Positions 37,476 through 46,913 of a stretch of DNA of 64,000 nucleotides are shown here, one piece after another. The notes under the pieces were generated by a model. It had not been told where the DNA came from. It saw only the letters and a list, made by a program, of their open reading frames with translations, and searched no databases. The stretch is from Alphaproteobacteria bacterium (GTDB taxonomy: Bacteria; Pseudomonadota; Alphaproteobacteria; Caulobacterales; Aquidulcibacteraceae). Within the stretch, counting starts at the first letter, position 1. Each line of letters begins with the position of its first letter. The position numbers and the translations under genes are program-made. The stretch covers positions 25,799 to 89,798 of the forward strand of contig JAPLOL010000151.1 in the NCBI GenBank assembly GCA_026400735.1. Reading direction: 5' to 3'.

Positions 37476-39406
37476 GGTGCGAGGCTTCGTTTGCGCGCGA
37501 GCGCGGTCAGACTCAAGCCGCCGCCGAGCGCCATCAAAAGCACGCCGGCGAAAATGAAGTGGACGAGCGGGTTGTGATAGAGGCGCACTGTCCAGGCGCC
37601 CTCGCCGCCGCGGACCTGCTCACCTAACGCAAAATAGAGATTGCCATCGAGGCCGCTCAGAATGCCCACTTCGGTGGTTGGCATTGGCGAGGTCGGGAAA
37701 TAGCGGCGCTCGGCAAAGACAGTTTGCGCGACACCGCTCGCGCTATCGACGCGGAAGTTTGCGCGCGTGGCCGAATAGTTGGGACCGTCAATCGTGCCGA
37801 CATCGAGCAGCGTCACAAGCCGTCCGGCAAAGGCTGCCGCCTCGCCCGGCGTGAGCGCCACGGCGCGCTCGGATCGAAATGCAGTTTCGGCTACGGCGCC
37901 AATCGTCAGCACGCCCGCACCGATGTGCGCGAGGCTCATCGACCAAACTGCGAGTGGCAGAATGGCGATCTTGGCAGAGAGCTTGCCTGAGCCGCGTTGA
38001 ACGCGCGTCCATACGTAAATGAACCCGCCCGCAACAAGCCAAACGCCGAGCATCAAACCCAACGCGGGCATGGCGCGGCCCTTCGTGGCGACAAGCGCAA
38101 TAACGAGTGTCGCGAGCGCGAGCACGACAGCGGGCGCAAGTTTGAGAAAAGCTGCGCGCATATCGCCGATGCGCCATGTCAGCATCGGCCCAAGCGGCAA
38201 AAGCAAGAACAGCATCATAAGCAACGGCACGACGGTCGCGTTGAAGAACGGCGGGCCGACTGAAATCAAACCGCCGCCAAACGCCTCGACGAGCATTGGA
38301 TAGATCGTGCCTATGAGAACGACTCCGGCCGCCACGGCGAGGCCGAAATTATTCCAGACCAGCATGCTTTCACGGCTGACGGCCGCGAAGCCTGAAGGTT
38401 GCGCCAGTTTCGGCGCGCGCCACGCATAAAGCCCGAAGCCGGCGCCAAGCGCGACAGCGAGCAAAATCAGCACAGCAATGCCGCGCCGCGGATCAACGGC
38501 GAATGCGTGCACCGACGTGAGCACACCGGAGCGCACCAGAAACGTTCCGAGCAGCGCCAGACCAAAGCCCATAATCGCCAGCAAGATTGTCCAGCTCGCA
38601 AGCGAGCCGCGTCGCTCAGTTACAATGGCCGAGTGCACCAGCGCAGCAGCGACAAGCCACGGCATGAAGCTCGCGTTCTCAACCGGATCCCAGAACCACC
38701 AGCCGCCCCAGCCGAGTTCGTAATACGCCCAATAAGAGCCAAGGCCGATGCCGAGCGTGAGGCACGTCCAGGCGATTAACGTCCAAGGCCGTAGCGCACG
38801 CGCCCAAGCTTGATCTGCGCGACCTTCGATCAAAGCAGCGAGCGCCAGCGAGAACGGCAAGCTCATGCCGACATAGCCGAGGTAGAGCAGCGGTGGGTGC
38901 GCCGCGAGCGCCGGGTCCTGCAGAAGCGGATTGAGCCCACTGCCAACCATCGGCGCTGGGTCGAGACGCGCGAATGGGTTGGAGAGGAAGAGCGCATAGA
39001 TAAGTGCACCAGCGGTGACCAAACCCTGCACGCCGATGGTGCGCGACCATAGGCCGAGCGATTGCTTGCCGCGTAAGCTTGCGAAGATCGCACCAAACAG
39101 CGCCGACACGAAACACCAGAGCAGCATAGAGCCTTCGTGGTTTCCCCACGCGCCGGCGATTTTGTAGATCAACGGCTTGTCGATGTGCGAATTGGCAGCG
39201 ACCACCGCGACAGTGAAATCCGATTGCAGAAAGAGCGTGATGAGACAGCCAAACGCGACCGCGCAGCTTAAGGCCGCCGCTTGCGCGAACGCGGCAGCGC
39301 CAGCGGCGCGCGCTTCACTATTCGCGTAGACTACGCCGAGCACGCCCTGCGCGAGCGAAAGCGCCAACGCCAAAGCGGCTGCGAATGCGCCGATCTCTGC
39401 GATCAT
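37472..39406 (-). CDS. ccmF: Heme lyase CcmF/NrfE family
   Basis: AGAWGNHEGSMLLWCFVSA, YYELGWGGWWFWDPVENASFMPWLVAAALVHSAIVTERRG. Confidence 0.95.
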   Translation of the reverse strand: MIAEIGAFAAALALALSLAQGVLGVVYANSEARAAGAAAFAQAAALSCAVAFGCLITLFLQSDFTVAVVAANSHIDKPLIYKIAGAWGNHEGSMLLWCFVSALFGAIFASLRGKQSLGLWSRTIGVQGLVTAGALIYALFLSNPFARLDPAPMVGSGLNPLLQDPALAAHPPLLYLGYVGMSLPFSLALAALIEGRADQAWARALRPWTLIAWTCLTLGIGLGSYWAYYELGWGGWWFWDPVENASFMPWLVAAALVHSAIVTERRGSLASWTILLAIMGFGLALLGTFLVRSGVLTSVHAFAVDPRRGIAVLILLAVALGAGFGLYAWRAPKLAQPSGFAAVSRESMLVWNNFGLAVAAGVVLIGTIYPMLVEAFGGGLISVGPPFFNATVVPLLMMLFLLLPLGPMLTWRIGDMRAAFLKLAPAVVLALATLVIALVATKGRAMPALGLMLGVWLVAGGFIYVWTRVQRGSGKLSAKIAILPLAVWSMSLAHIGAGVLTIGAVAETAFRSERAVALTPGEAAAFAGRLVTLLDVGTIDGPNYSATRANFRVDSASGVAQTVFAERRYFPTSPMPTTEVGILSGLDGNLYFALGEQVRGGEGAWTVRLYHNPLVHFIFAGVLLMALGGGLSLTALARKRSLAP

Positions 39407-39849
39407 GGCCTGCCGCTGCCCTTCCACTCGCCGCGCTGCTTCAGCGCTTCGGCGACTTCGCGCGGCATATAGTTTTCATCATGCTTCGCGAGCACGCGAT
39501 CCGCTTCGAACGCTTGCCCCGGTTGCCAGCGTCCTTCGCAGACGACGCCTTGACCTTCGCGGAAGAGGTCCGGCAACAAGCCCTCGTAGCGCACCTGCAC
39601 CGCCGTCGCGCCGTCGGTGACGGAGAACGTCGCTACATCGCCGATACGCTGCACGGTGCCTTCGACGACCAGCCCGCCGAGGCGAATGCGCTGGCCAGGT
39701 TGCGCCTTGCCCGCAAGTTCAGACGGCGCGACGAAGTAAACGACGGAGTCGCGCAGACCCGCAAACGTCAGTGTAGCCGCCAGCACGAGCACCGCACCGG
39801 CTACACCGATGATCATCAAGCGCTGATCGCGTCTGCGCATCTTGCTCAT
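39403..39849 (-). CDS. ccmE: Cytochrome c maturation protein CcmE
   Basis: RIRLGGLVVEGTVQ, VQVRYEGLLPDLFREGQGVVCEGRW, VLAKHDENYMP heme-attachment motif. Confidence 0.95.
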   Translation of the reverse strand: MSKMRRRDQRLMIIGVAGAVLVLAATLTFAGLRDSVVYFVAPSELAGKAQPGQRIRLGGLVVEGTVQRIGDVATFSVTDGATAVQVRYEGLLPDLFREGQGVVCEGRWQPGQAFEADRVLAKHDENYMPREVAEALKQRGEWKGSGRP

Positions 39850-40508
39850 GGCTGCTGGCCCGTTGAGAACCGGCGCGCCATTTCGCGGCGCGGATCGTCA
39901 CGGCTCATGCGGGTGTAAGCCTCGCCCCAAAGCTGACGCGCATCAGCGTCGCGTCCCGATTGCATCGCCGCCATCGCACGATAAACCCACGGCCGGGCAT
40001 CGTCGGTGACCGCACTGGCTTGTTCGAGATAGGCCAGAGCCTCCGGCGTGAAACGGCCCTCTATTTCTGCGATCGAACGTGCAACGCCGATCAGAGCATC
40101 GGCGTCGCGTGGATCGCGGCGCAATGCTGCATCGAACGCGCGCGCCGCCTCTTGCGGCCGCCGCCCTCGCAACAGAATCTCGCCAGTCGCAAGATGCGGC
40201 CACGGATCGGATGGATTGATGCGCGCATCGTCGGCGAGCACCGCAAGCCACTCGTCCAACGTATATGTTTCACGCGGCCGTTGCTTGAGCGCGGCAATGC
40301 GTTCCGCGTAGGCGCCGCCCGGAAGTTCGGGGTGCCCATTTATGATGTAAACGCCGAGCGCGAGAACGCTAACGCCGGCGCAGATGAGCAGCACGAAGCG
40401 GCCCGTGCCCGCGTTGCCACCGGCGCGACGCACCGCGCGCAGCGTCCAGAACGCGGCGCCGGCGGCCAAAAGCACGCCAACAATCATGACGATGAGGGGC
40501 GTCAACAC
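39846..40508 (-). CDS. ccmI: Cytochrome c biogenesis TPR protein CcmI
   Basis: N-terminal TMs and TPR-like DPWPHLATGEILLRGRRPQEAARAFDAALRRDPRDADALIGVAR; immediately upstream of ccmE. Confidence 0.85.
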   Translation of the reverse strand: MLTPLIVMIVGVLLAAGAAFWTLRAVRRAGGNAGTGRFVLLICAGVSVLALGVYIINGHPELPGGAYAERIAALKQRPRETYTLDEWLAVLADDARINPSDPWPHLATGEILLRGRRPQEAARAFDAALRRDPRDADALIGVARSIAEIEGRFTPEALAYLEQASAVTDDARPWVYRAMAAMQSGRDADARQLWGEAYTRMSRDDPRREMARRFSTGQQP

Positions 40509-40565
40509 AGGGCCAGTGGGTAGCGCGGTTCGCGGGGCGAAGAAACCGGCGCGGACGCCGCAGGG

Positions 40566-42005
40566 TTAGTCGGTCGCGGGAAGCCGCAGGCGCGCTTTCA
40601 GGCCGCCAAGCTGGCCACGCTCAAACACCAGTTCGCCGGCATAGAGTTCTACTGTTTCTGTGAGGATTGAGAGCCCCAGACCTTGTCCGGGCGCGGCTTC
40701 GTCCAATCGCGCCCCCCGCTCCATGGCGCGAGCGATCTGCTCATCCGAGAGCCCCGGACCATCGTCCTCGACGACAATCTCAAACAGGCCTTTGGAGTCG
40801 AACGGAGGCAATAGACGCACAATCACTTGGCTCGTGCCGTACTTGCAGGCGTTGTCGATGAGGTTGGCGGCCATTTCGAGCAGATCTTCGCGCTCACCGC
40901 GGAAGGTCACGTCGCCCTCGGCCTCAATGGAAATATCCATAGCCTTAGTGCTGTCGTAGCGCTGCTCCATCATGAAGACGAGGTCTTCGAGATTTTTTAG
41001 GACCGGCGTGCGGTAGGCGATCGTGGCGCCTGAGCTCGCTTCAGCGCGCGCGGCAACGCGCGCGCGGCGAAGCTGGCGCTCTACGAAGCCCTCCATCTCT
41101 TCGATGGATTGCTTCAGGACCGCATCTTCACCTCCACCGGCTGCAGCGTTCTTCAAAACAGCAATCGGCGTCTTTAGCGCGTGCGCCAAATTTCCGACAT
41201 GCCGGCGCGCACGCTCAACGACTTCGCGATTGTGATCAACCAACGCATTTAGCTCGTTGGTCACGGGCAGAATTTCAGCGGGATAGTCGCCCTCAAGGCG
41301 CTCGGCATCACCACGGCGGACGGCGGCGATATCGCGCTGCAAGGCGTGCAGAGGCTCTAACCCAACGCGAATTTGAAGCACGCTCACCGCAGCAACCATG
41401 AGCGCGCAAAAAATCACAAACACTGCGAACGCCCAGCCGACGAGATTTGCCGCTGGCGCGATGATCGCAGATGTCTCGACTCCGATCACAAATGCGTAGT
41501 TTCCCGAAACCTCGGGAATGCTCTCAACCCGCGCCATGATGCGCAGATCGCCGCGATTACTATTGACCGTGAAATAGTGCGCGCCGTCGCCAGGACGCGC
41601 GGCGCGGATCGCTTCTTGGACGACGTCCGGCAGCAAGAGCCCGGCATCAGTGAGAGATGGCGAAATCGTTTGTGGCTGCAGCGGCGCGTTCTCACGGATT
41701 TGCACGAGTTCGAAATAGCGACCGCTCAATGGCTGCAAATAACGTGGATCGAACGGCAAATCGCGCAGCACAAGTTCGCCGTTAAGGCCTGGTCCCGCAT
41801 TGCCGATGAGGTCGTTGGCGACACTTTCGATTTCTGGATCGACAGCAAGGCGAACAATCTGCGCATTGAACTGCGCTTGCGCGACAAGGCCCATGAGCAC
41901 GAGGCCGACCACGCTGACGATCGCGACCGTCAGCAAGCGGGCCGCCATTGAGCGGCGGATCAGCGCCTGAAAACGTTGGAGAATGCCTGCCGGCGCAGTG
42001 GTCAC
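40566..42005 (-). CDS. PhoQ-like sensor histidine kinase
   Basis: RRHVGNLAHALKTPIAVLKNAAAG, VEDDGPGLSDEQIARAMERGARLDEAAPGQGLGLSI. Confidence 0.92.
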   Translation of the reverse strand: MTTAPAGILQRFQALIRRSMAARLLTVAIVSVVGLVLMGLVAQAQFNAQIVRLAVDPEIESVANDLIGNAGPGLNGELVLRDLPFDPRYLQPLSGRYFELVQIRENAPLQPQTISPSLTDAGLLLPDVVQEAIRAARPGDGAHYFTVNSNRGDLRIMARVESIPEVSGNYAFVIGVETSAIIAPAANLVGWAFAVFVIFCALMVAAVSVLQIRVGLEPLHALQRDIAAVRRGDAERLEGDYPAEILPVTNELNALVDHNREVVERARRHVGNLAHALKTPIAVLKNAAAGGGEDAVLKQSIEEMEGFVERQLRRARVAARAEASSGATIAYRTPVLKNLEDLVFMMEQRYDSTKAMDISIEAEGDVTFRGEREDLLEMAANLIDNACKYGTSQVIVRLLPPFDSKGLFEIVVEDDGPGLSDEQIARAMERGARLDEAAPGQGLGLSILTETVELYAGELVFERGQLGGLKARLRLPATD

Positions 42006-42676
42006 TGCGCTTCCGTGGCGGGGTCGATCAATCTGTAGCCGAGGCCCTTTTCGGTGATGATCCGATTGGTGCCGATCTTGCGGCGGAGGATGCCAATGAA
42101 GACTTCGATCGTGTTGGAGTCACGCTCGTGGTCTTGGCTATAGATCTTCTCGGTCAGCTCGGTGCGCGAGACGATGCGGCCAGCGTGGTGCATCAGATAG
42201 TCGAGCACTTTGTACTGGTACGCCGTCAGTTTGATCGGCGCGCCTTCGACGGTCACTTGGCCCGTCGCAGAATTCAGGCGGAGATCACCGACTTCAAGCA
42301 CGGAAGATTGATGCTCGGTCTGACGCCTGACGTTAGCGCGAACGCGCGCCAAGAGCTCCGCCATGTGGAAAGGCTTGGTGACGTAGTCATTGGCGCCGAG
42401 ATCGAGGCCCTCGACCTTCTCGCTCCAGCGATCGCGCGCCGAGAGGATAAGGACCGGCATCGTCTTCTCGTCCTTACGCCAAGACTTGAGGACGCTGAGA
42501 CCATCGACTTTAGGCAGACCGAGGTCGAGGATCACCAGATCATAGGGTTCGGTTTCTCCGAGAAACTGGCCCTCTTCGCCATCTGCAGCGCTATCGACCG
42601 TGTAGCCAGCATCGGTGAGCGCAGAGCTCAGCTGCTCGCGCAGGTTCTTGTCGTCCTCAACTACCAATACTCGCAT
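42002..42676 (-). CDS. OmpR/PhoP-like response regulator
   Basis: MRVLVVEDDKNLREQLSSAL, YDLVILDLGLPKVDGLSVLKSWR, IKLTAYQYKVLDYLMHHAGRIVSRTELTEKIY. Confidence 0.94.
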   Translation of the reverse strand: MRVLVVEDDKNLREQLSSALTDAGYTVDSAADGEEGQFLGETEPYDLVILDLGLPKVDGLSVLKSWRKDEKTMPVLILSARDRWSEKVEGLDLGANDYVTKPFHMAELLARVRANVRRQTEHQSSVLEVGDLRLNSATGQVTVEGAPIKLTAYQYKVLDYLMHHAGRIVSRTELTEKIYSQDHERDSNTIEVFIGILRRKIGTNRIITEKGLGYRLIDPATEAQ

Positions 42677-42683
42677 AATTGTC

Positions 42684-42998
42684 CTAGCTGCCGCTCACGT
42701 AGAAGTCGCGCAGCTGATCGTCGGGCATGCGCCAACGAATCTCATAGATCGGGCGGCCACCCTGCTCAAGGCACCGGGCGCGACCAACCATCGAGCCGCC
42801 GCCAGCTCGGCTAGCGACTTCGGCGATAGCGTCGCCGACGGGACGCGTGCATTGGACCGCACCGCCGCCACCCTGGTATTGGGCGGGCTGGACCCAGCCT
42901 TGTTCCATGGATCGCGGATGACGCTGTTGGGCGCTCACTGGCGCGACGAACGCGCTGGCCGCGATGATCGCGGAGAGGATTGCAGTCTTTGCCCACAT
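42684..42998 (-). CDS. Small exported protein, possibly PepSY-like
   Basis: Signal peptide; C-terminal RCLEQGGRPIYEIRWRMPDDQLRDFYVSGS; upstream of the response regulator/kinase pair. Confidence 0.55.
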   Translation of the reverse strand: MWAKTAILSAIIAASAFVAPVSAQQRHPRSMEQGWVQPAQYQGGGGAVQCTRPVGDAIAEVASRAGGGSMVGRARCLEQGGRPIYEIRWRMPDDQLRDFYVSGS

Positions 42999-43058
42999 GA
43001 CGGTTCTGGAATACGCAAGTCGCTCTGAATGGGCGCTGAATGTAGCTGTCGCTACCCG

Positions 43059-44000
43059 TTAACCATTCGGCCTAGGCGGGGTGTAGTCCCGTTTCGGCCA
43101 TTTCTTCACGAACTTACGCAAATCCTCGTCCGCCAGGTCCGGCAGCATGACGAGCAGGCGCACGAACTGATCGCCCTGGCCAGCGACGCCCTTACCCTTC
43201 AGGCGCAGCACTTTTCCGGTGTTGGAACCGGCAGGAATGGTGAGCGTGACGTTCCCGCCCGGCGTCGGCGCCTGGATGCGGGCGCCCTCGACAGCTTCCG
43301 TCAGCGAGATGCTCAAATCCATGTGAACATCTTGGCCTTCGCGGCGGAAGAAGGCGTGCGGGCGAACGCGAAGTTCGACAAGCGCATCACCGGCAGGTCC
43401 ACCCTGCACGCCTGCGCCGCCTTGATTTTTGAGCCGCAAAACTTGAGCTGTCTCTACACCCGCGGGGATGGCGACATCCAACGTGCGGCCTTCAGCGAGT
43501 GAGATGCGCCGCTTGGCGCCAACGATGGAGTCGAGAAAATCAATATCGAGCGTGAAGCGGATGTCGCGCCCGCGCATGCGTGAATACGTGCGCGCGCCGC
43601 CAAAACCCGGCCCGAAAAGATCGGAGAAGATATCGCCTAGATCGAACGGATCACCGCTTGCGCCTGCACCGCCTCCGGCGCCCGCACCAGGGCTCGGTCC
43701 AGGACCGGCGCCCGCTCCGGCATATGATCGCGCGCTTTGCCTCGGGCCGCCGCGCGCATTGAACGCCATGCGTTCATTGCCATCAGCGTCGATCTCGCCG
43801 CGATCAAAACGCTGCTTGGTGACCGGATCAGAGAGGAGATTGAATGCGGCCGTCGCGCGCTTGAAGCGCTCTTCGGCAGGTTTGTCGCCAGGACGCACAT
43901 CCGGGTGCAGCTCCTTGGCCAACGTTCGGTAGGCGCGACGAATATCGTCGGCGCTTGAGGCGCGGCTCACGCCGAGGGAGGCGTATGGGTCCCAGCTCAA
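43059..44000 (-). CDS. DnaJ-family (CbpA-like) co-chaperone
   Basis: J domain DPYASLGVSRASSADDIRRAYRTLAKELHPDVRPGDKPAEERFK; C-terminal DnaJ substrate-binding region. Confidence 0.92.
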   Translation of the reverse strand: MSWDPYASLGVSRASSADDIRRAYRTLAKELHPDVRPGDKPAEERFKRATAAFNLLSDPVTKQRFDRGEIDADGNERMAFNARGGPRQSARSYAGAGAGPGPSPGAGAGGGAGASGDPFDLGDIFSDLFGPGFGGARTYSRMRGRDIRFTLDIDFLDSIVGAKRRISLAEGRTLDVAIPAGVETAQVLRLKNQGGAGVQGGPAGDALVELRVRPHAFFRREGQDVHMDLSISLTEAVEGARIQAPTPGGNVTLTIPAGSNTGKVLRLKGKGVAGQGDQFVRLLVMLPDLADEDLRKFVKKWPKRDYTPPRPNG

Positions 44001-44070
44001 GGTGCGCTCCGGCTTCGGCCGTCTGCCCGAAATCGGAATCAGACGCGTCCGGCCATTCTGACCTGCCGGA

Positions 44071-44718
44071 CTATAATGTTATGGTTAACTCGATGTTCAA
44101 GCCTGTGGCGCCGCTTTCACCTACTTGAGCGACACGGATGTGCAACGACCCAGGTAAAGAGCCGAAATCCGCCGTTTGTGCGGCTGCGCTGTACTCAAAA
44201 CTGGGGACAGAAGACGTTTCCACCCGGATCGCATCGCCACCGTCAAGAATCTCCAGGACGTATTCTTCCCGCGGAAAACCAACGGGCGGATCGCCCGCCG
44301 CCCAGGAATCGCCCCTGATGTGCGCACACCGGACCCAAGTGATTAGGACATCTCCGGACCCGTCGCGGATGGCGCGGAGGTGTGCGGGGGCCCATGGGCG
44401 GACGGCCGCATGCGAGAGGACGGCAACTGCGGTTTCGGTTCGGTTGCTTGTCGCCGGCGCCTCAGCGGGTGGAGCGATGAACATCAGAGCTTCGCCCCAC
44501 TCGTGCGCGCCAATCTTTGCCCGCGCGAGCCGCTGATCAAGTTTCACAATGCGTGAACCGGCCGGGTGCGGCGCGCGGATCGCATGGGCCGAACCTTGGC
44601 GTCCACGCAAAAAGCCGCTGAGTTCGTAAACGCCGGGTCCGACAAGCTCGCATCGCATCGCTTGCACGATCTCCCACTCGCCATAGGACTCAATTGCAAA
44701 GGCGACTGTGCCGGAACT
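44071..44718 (-). pseudogene. C-terminal remnant of a GTA/phage tail host-specificity protein (GTA gp15-like)
   Basis: Open frame from TAG (44719-44721): SSGTVAFAIESYGEWEIVQAMRCELVGPGVYELSGFLRGRQGS...RPWAPAHLRAIRDGSGDVLITWVRCAHIRGDSW...EEYVLEILDGG...YSAAAQTADFG...IRVAQVGESGATGLNIELTITL; no plausible N-terminal body upstream. Confidence 0.65.
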
Positions 44719-44792
44719 CTAAGCCCGTCCCGTAGCGGTCGGATTGATTTTGCAACGGAGGTTGATACTTCAGGACTTTCCGCCAAAGCGGC

Positions 44793-46913
44793 ATGGATAC
44801 GCAGGGGTTCTATCCGCGTTTCCCCTGGCCAGAATTCGGCCATACCTCTATTGGACACCCCCTCCCGGAGTTTTCCTTGTCCGACAATAACCGGCCCGAC
44901 TTTCGCAGTCGCATCGACTGGGCGAAGATGCGCGCTGCCGCCGCGCAAACGCAGCTCAACCAGATGCTTGGCCAGCGTCTCACCTGGCGCAAAGCCGCGA
45001 GCATCTTCGCGGGCGTCGTTCTCGTGGGTGTCGTGTCGCTCTGGCTCTGGATTTACTGGGGCCTTCCGCGCGTGCCGGACGCTGAAACAATCTGGTCGCT
45101 CAATCGCCAAGAGTCGGTGCGCTTCGTCGACCGTGATGGCGAGACGCTCGGCGTCCGCGGTCCTTATTATGGCAACCGGGTCCATCTCGCCGAGATCCCG
45201 GACTATGTTCCACAGGCCTTCCTCGCAATCGAGGATCGCCGCTTCTACGAGCACGAAGGCGTGGACCGTATCGGCGTTCTGCGCGCGGTGCTCGCCAACC
45301 TTCGCGCTGGTGAAACCGTGCAAGGCGGCTCGACGCTGACACAACAGCTCGCACGCAATCTCTTCCTCACGCCGCGCCAAACGGTGAACCGTAAGCTGCG
45401 CGAAATGGTGCTGGCCTCTCGCCTCGAACGGCGACTGACTAAGGACGAAATTCTCGAGCTCTATCTGAACCGCGTTTATCTTGGCGACCAAGCGTACGGC
45501 GTCGACGCCGCCGCCCGCCGCTTCTTCGGCAAGTCTTCAACGGAACTCACGCTAGCGGAAGCCGCAATGCTCGCCGGCCTCCCGAAAGCGCCGTCGCGTT
45601 CGGCGCCGACTGAAAGTCTCGAACGCGCCACCGCACGCCAGCACGTCGTGCTCGCGGCGATGGTGGACGCTGGCTACATCACCTCTGAGCAGCGCGACGA
45701 AGCCATCGCTCAGCGAATCCGCGTCATCGAACGGCCGGCTGTCGAGCGCTCGCTCGGCTACGCCTTCGATCTGGCTGTCGAGCAAGCGCGCGCCGCTGTC
45801 GGCCGCGACGTGCCCGATCTCGTCATTCACATGACCATCGACGGCGACACTCAGCGCGCCGCCGCGGAGTCCATTCGCCGGCGCCTCGGAAATCGCGCGT
45901 TCGGACGTCGCCCGCTGCAAGCCTCATACATGGCGCTCGATCGCGACGGCGGCGTGCGCGCGCTCATCGGCGGCACCGACTACAACACTTCGAAGTTCAA
46001 CCGTGTCACCCAGGCGCGCCGCCAACCAGGTTCGACCTTCAAGGCGTTCGTTTATACAGCTGCGCTGGAATCGGGCCTCGACACCGAGGATGTCCGTTAT
46101 GACGAGCCAATCGTCATCGATGGTTGGCGTCCGCGCAACTATGACGACGGCTATCGCGGCGCCGTCACGCTGCGCACCGCGTTCGCGCTTTCGATCAACA
46201 CCGTCGCCGCCGAAGTCGCCAACGAAGTCGGTCCCGCGCGCGTCGCTGACGTCGCCCGCCGCCTGGGCATTCAAAACATGCCTGAGCGCAACGCCTTCGT
46301 GCCACCGTCAATCGCGCTTGGCTCGATCGAAACGACGCTTTGGGACATGACCACCGCGTTCGCGACGTTCATGGACGATGGCATGCGTGTTGATCCGCAC
46401 ATCGTTCAACGCGTGACCAATTCTGCCGGGCAGGAGATTTACGTCCGCCCGCCGTACACGCCCGCGCGCGTTCTCGATGAAGACGTTGCGCACCGCATGA
46501 ATGGCATGATGGGCGCGGTGGTCTTGCGCGGCACTGGTACAGGCGCGCGGATCGGCGACCGAGATATCGCGGGAAAAACCGGCACGAGCTCAGATTGGCG
46601 CGATGCTTGGTTCGTCGGCTACAGCCGTGACTTCACAGCTGGCGTCTGGGTCGGTCACGACGACTTCACGTCCATGGGCCGCACCACCGGCGGAACGCTA
46701 CCCGCGCAGATTTGGGCCGACTCCATGCGCGTCGCGCACCAAGGCGTCGAGAACCATCCGCTTCCGGGCATCGAGCAACCTGCCTACACGCCAGCCCAAG
46801 TCGAAATGGCGAGCTTCTTCGACGATCTCGCCAACGCTTTCGGCAACAACGATGGCGGCGGGCGGCGCGACGATGGCGACGGCTTCCCGGATCTCGGCGA
46901 CATCTTCAATTAG
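44793..46913 (+). CDS. Class A penicillin-binding protein (PBP1A family)
   Basis: IEDRRFYEHEGVDRIGVLRAVLANLRAGETVQGGSTLTQQLARNLFLTPRQTVNRKLREM; RQPGSTFKAFVYTAALESG; AGKTGTSSDWRDAWFVGYS. Confidence 0.95.
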   Translation: MDTQGFYPRFPWPEFGHTSIGHPLPEFSLSDNNRPDFRSRIDWAKMRAAAAQTQLNQMLGQRLTWRKAASIFAGVVLVGVVSLWLWIYWGLPRVPDAETIWSLNRQESVRFVDRDGETLGVRGPYYGNRVHLAEIPDYVPQAFLAIEDRRFYEHEGVDRIGVLRAVLANLRAGETVQGGSTLTQQLARNLFLTPRQTVNRKLREMVLASRLERRLTKDEILELYLNRVYLGDQAYGVDAAARRFFGKSSTELTLAEAAMLAGLPKAPSRSAPTESLERATARQHVVLAAMVDAGYITSEQRDEAIAQRIRVIERPAVERSLGYAFDLAVEQARAAVGRDVPDLVIHMTIDGDTQRAAAESIRRRLGNRAFGRRPLQASYMALDRDGGVRALIGGTDYNTSKFNRVTQARRQPGSTFKAFVYTAALESGLDTEDVRYDEPIVIDGWRPRNYDDGYRGAVTLRTAFALSINTVAAEVANEVGPARVADVARRLGIQNMPERNAFVPPSIALGSIETTLWDMTTAFATFMDDGMRVDPHIVQRVTNSAGQEIYVRPPYTPARVLDEDVAHRMNGMMGAVVLRGTGTGARIGDRDIAGKTGTSSDWRDAWFVGYSRDFTAGVWVGHDDFTSMGRTTGGTLPAQIWADSMRVAHQGVENHPLPGIEQPAYTPAQVEMASFFDDLANAFGNNDGGGRRDDGDGFPDLGDIFN

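Noticed and set aside
44544-45491. 315-aa minus-strand ORF overlapping the start of PBP1A
   Set aside because: Antisense shadow of the PBP1A frame; the real minus-strand homology ends at 44718 in a different frame.
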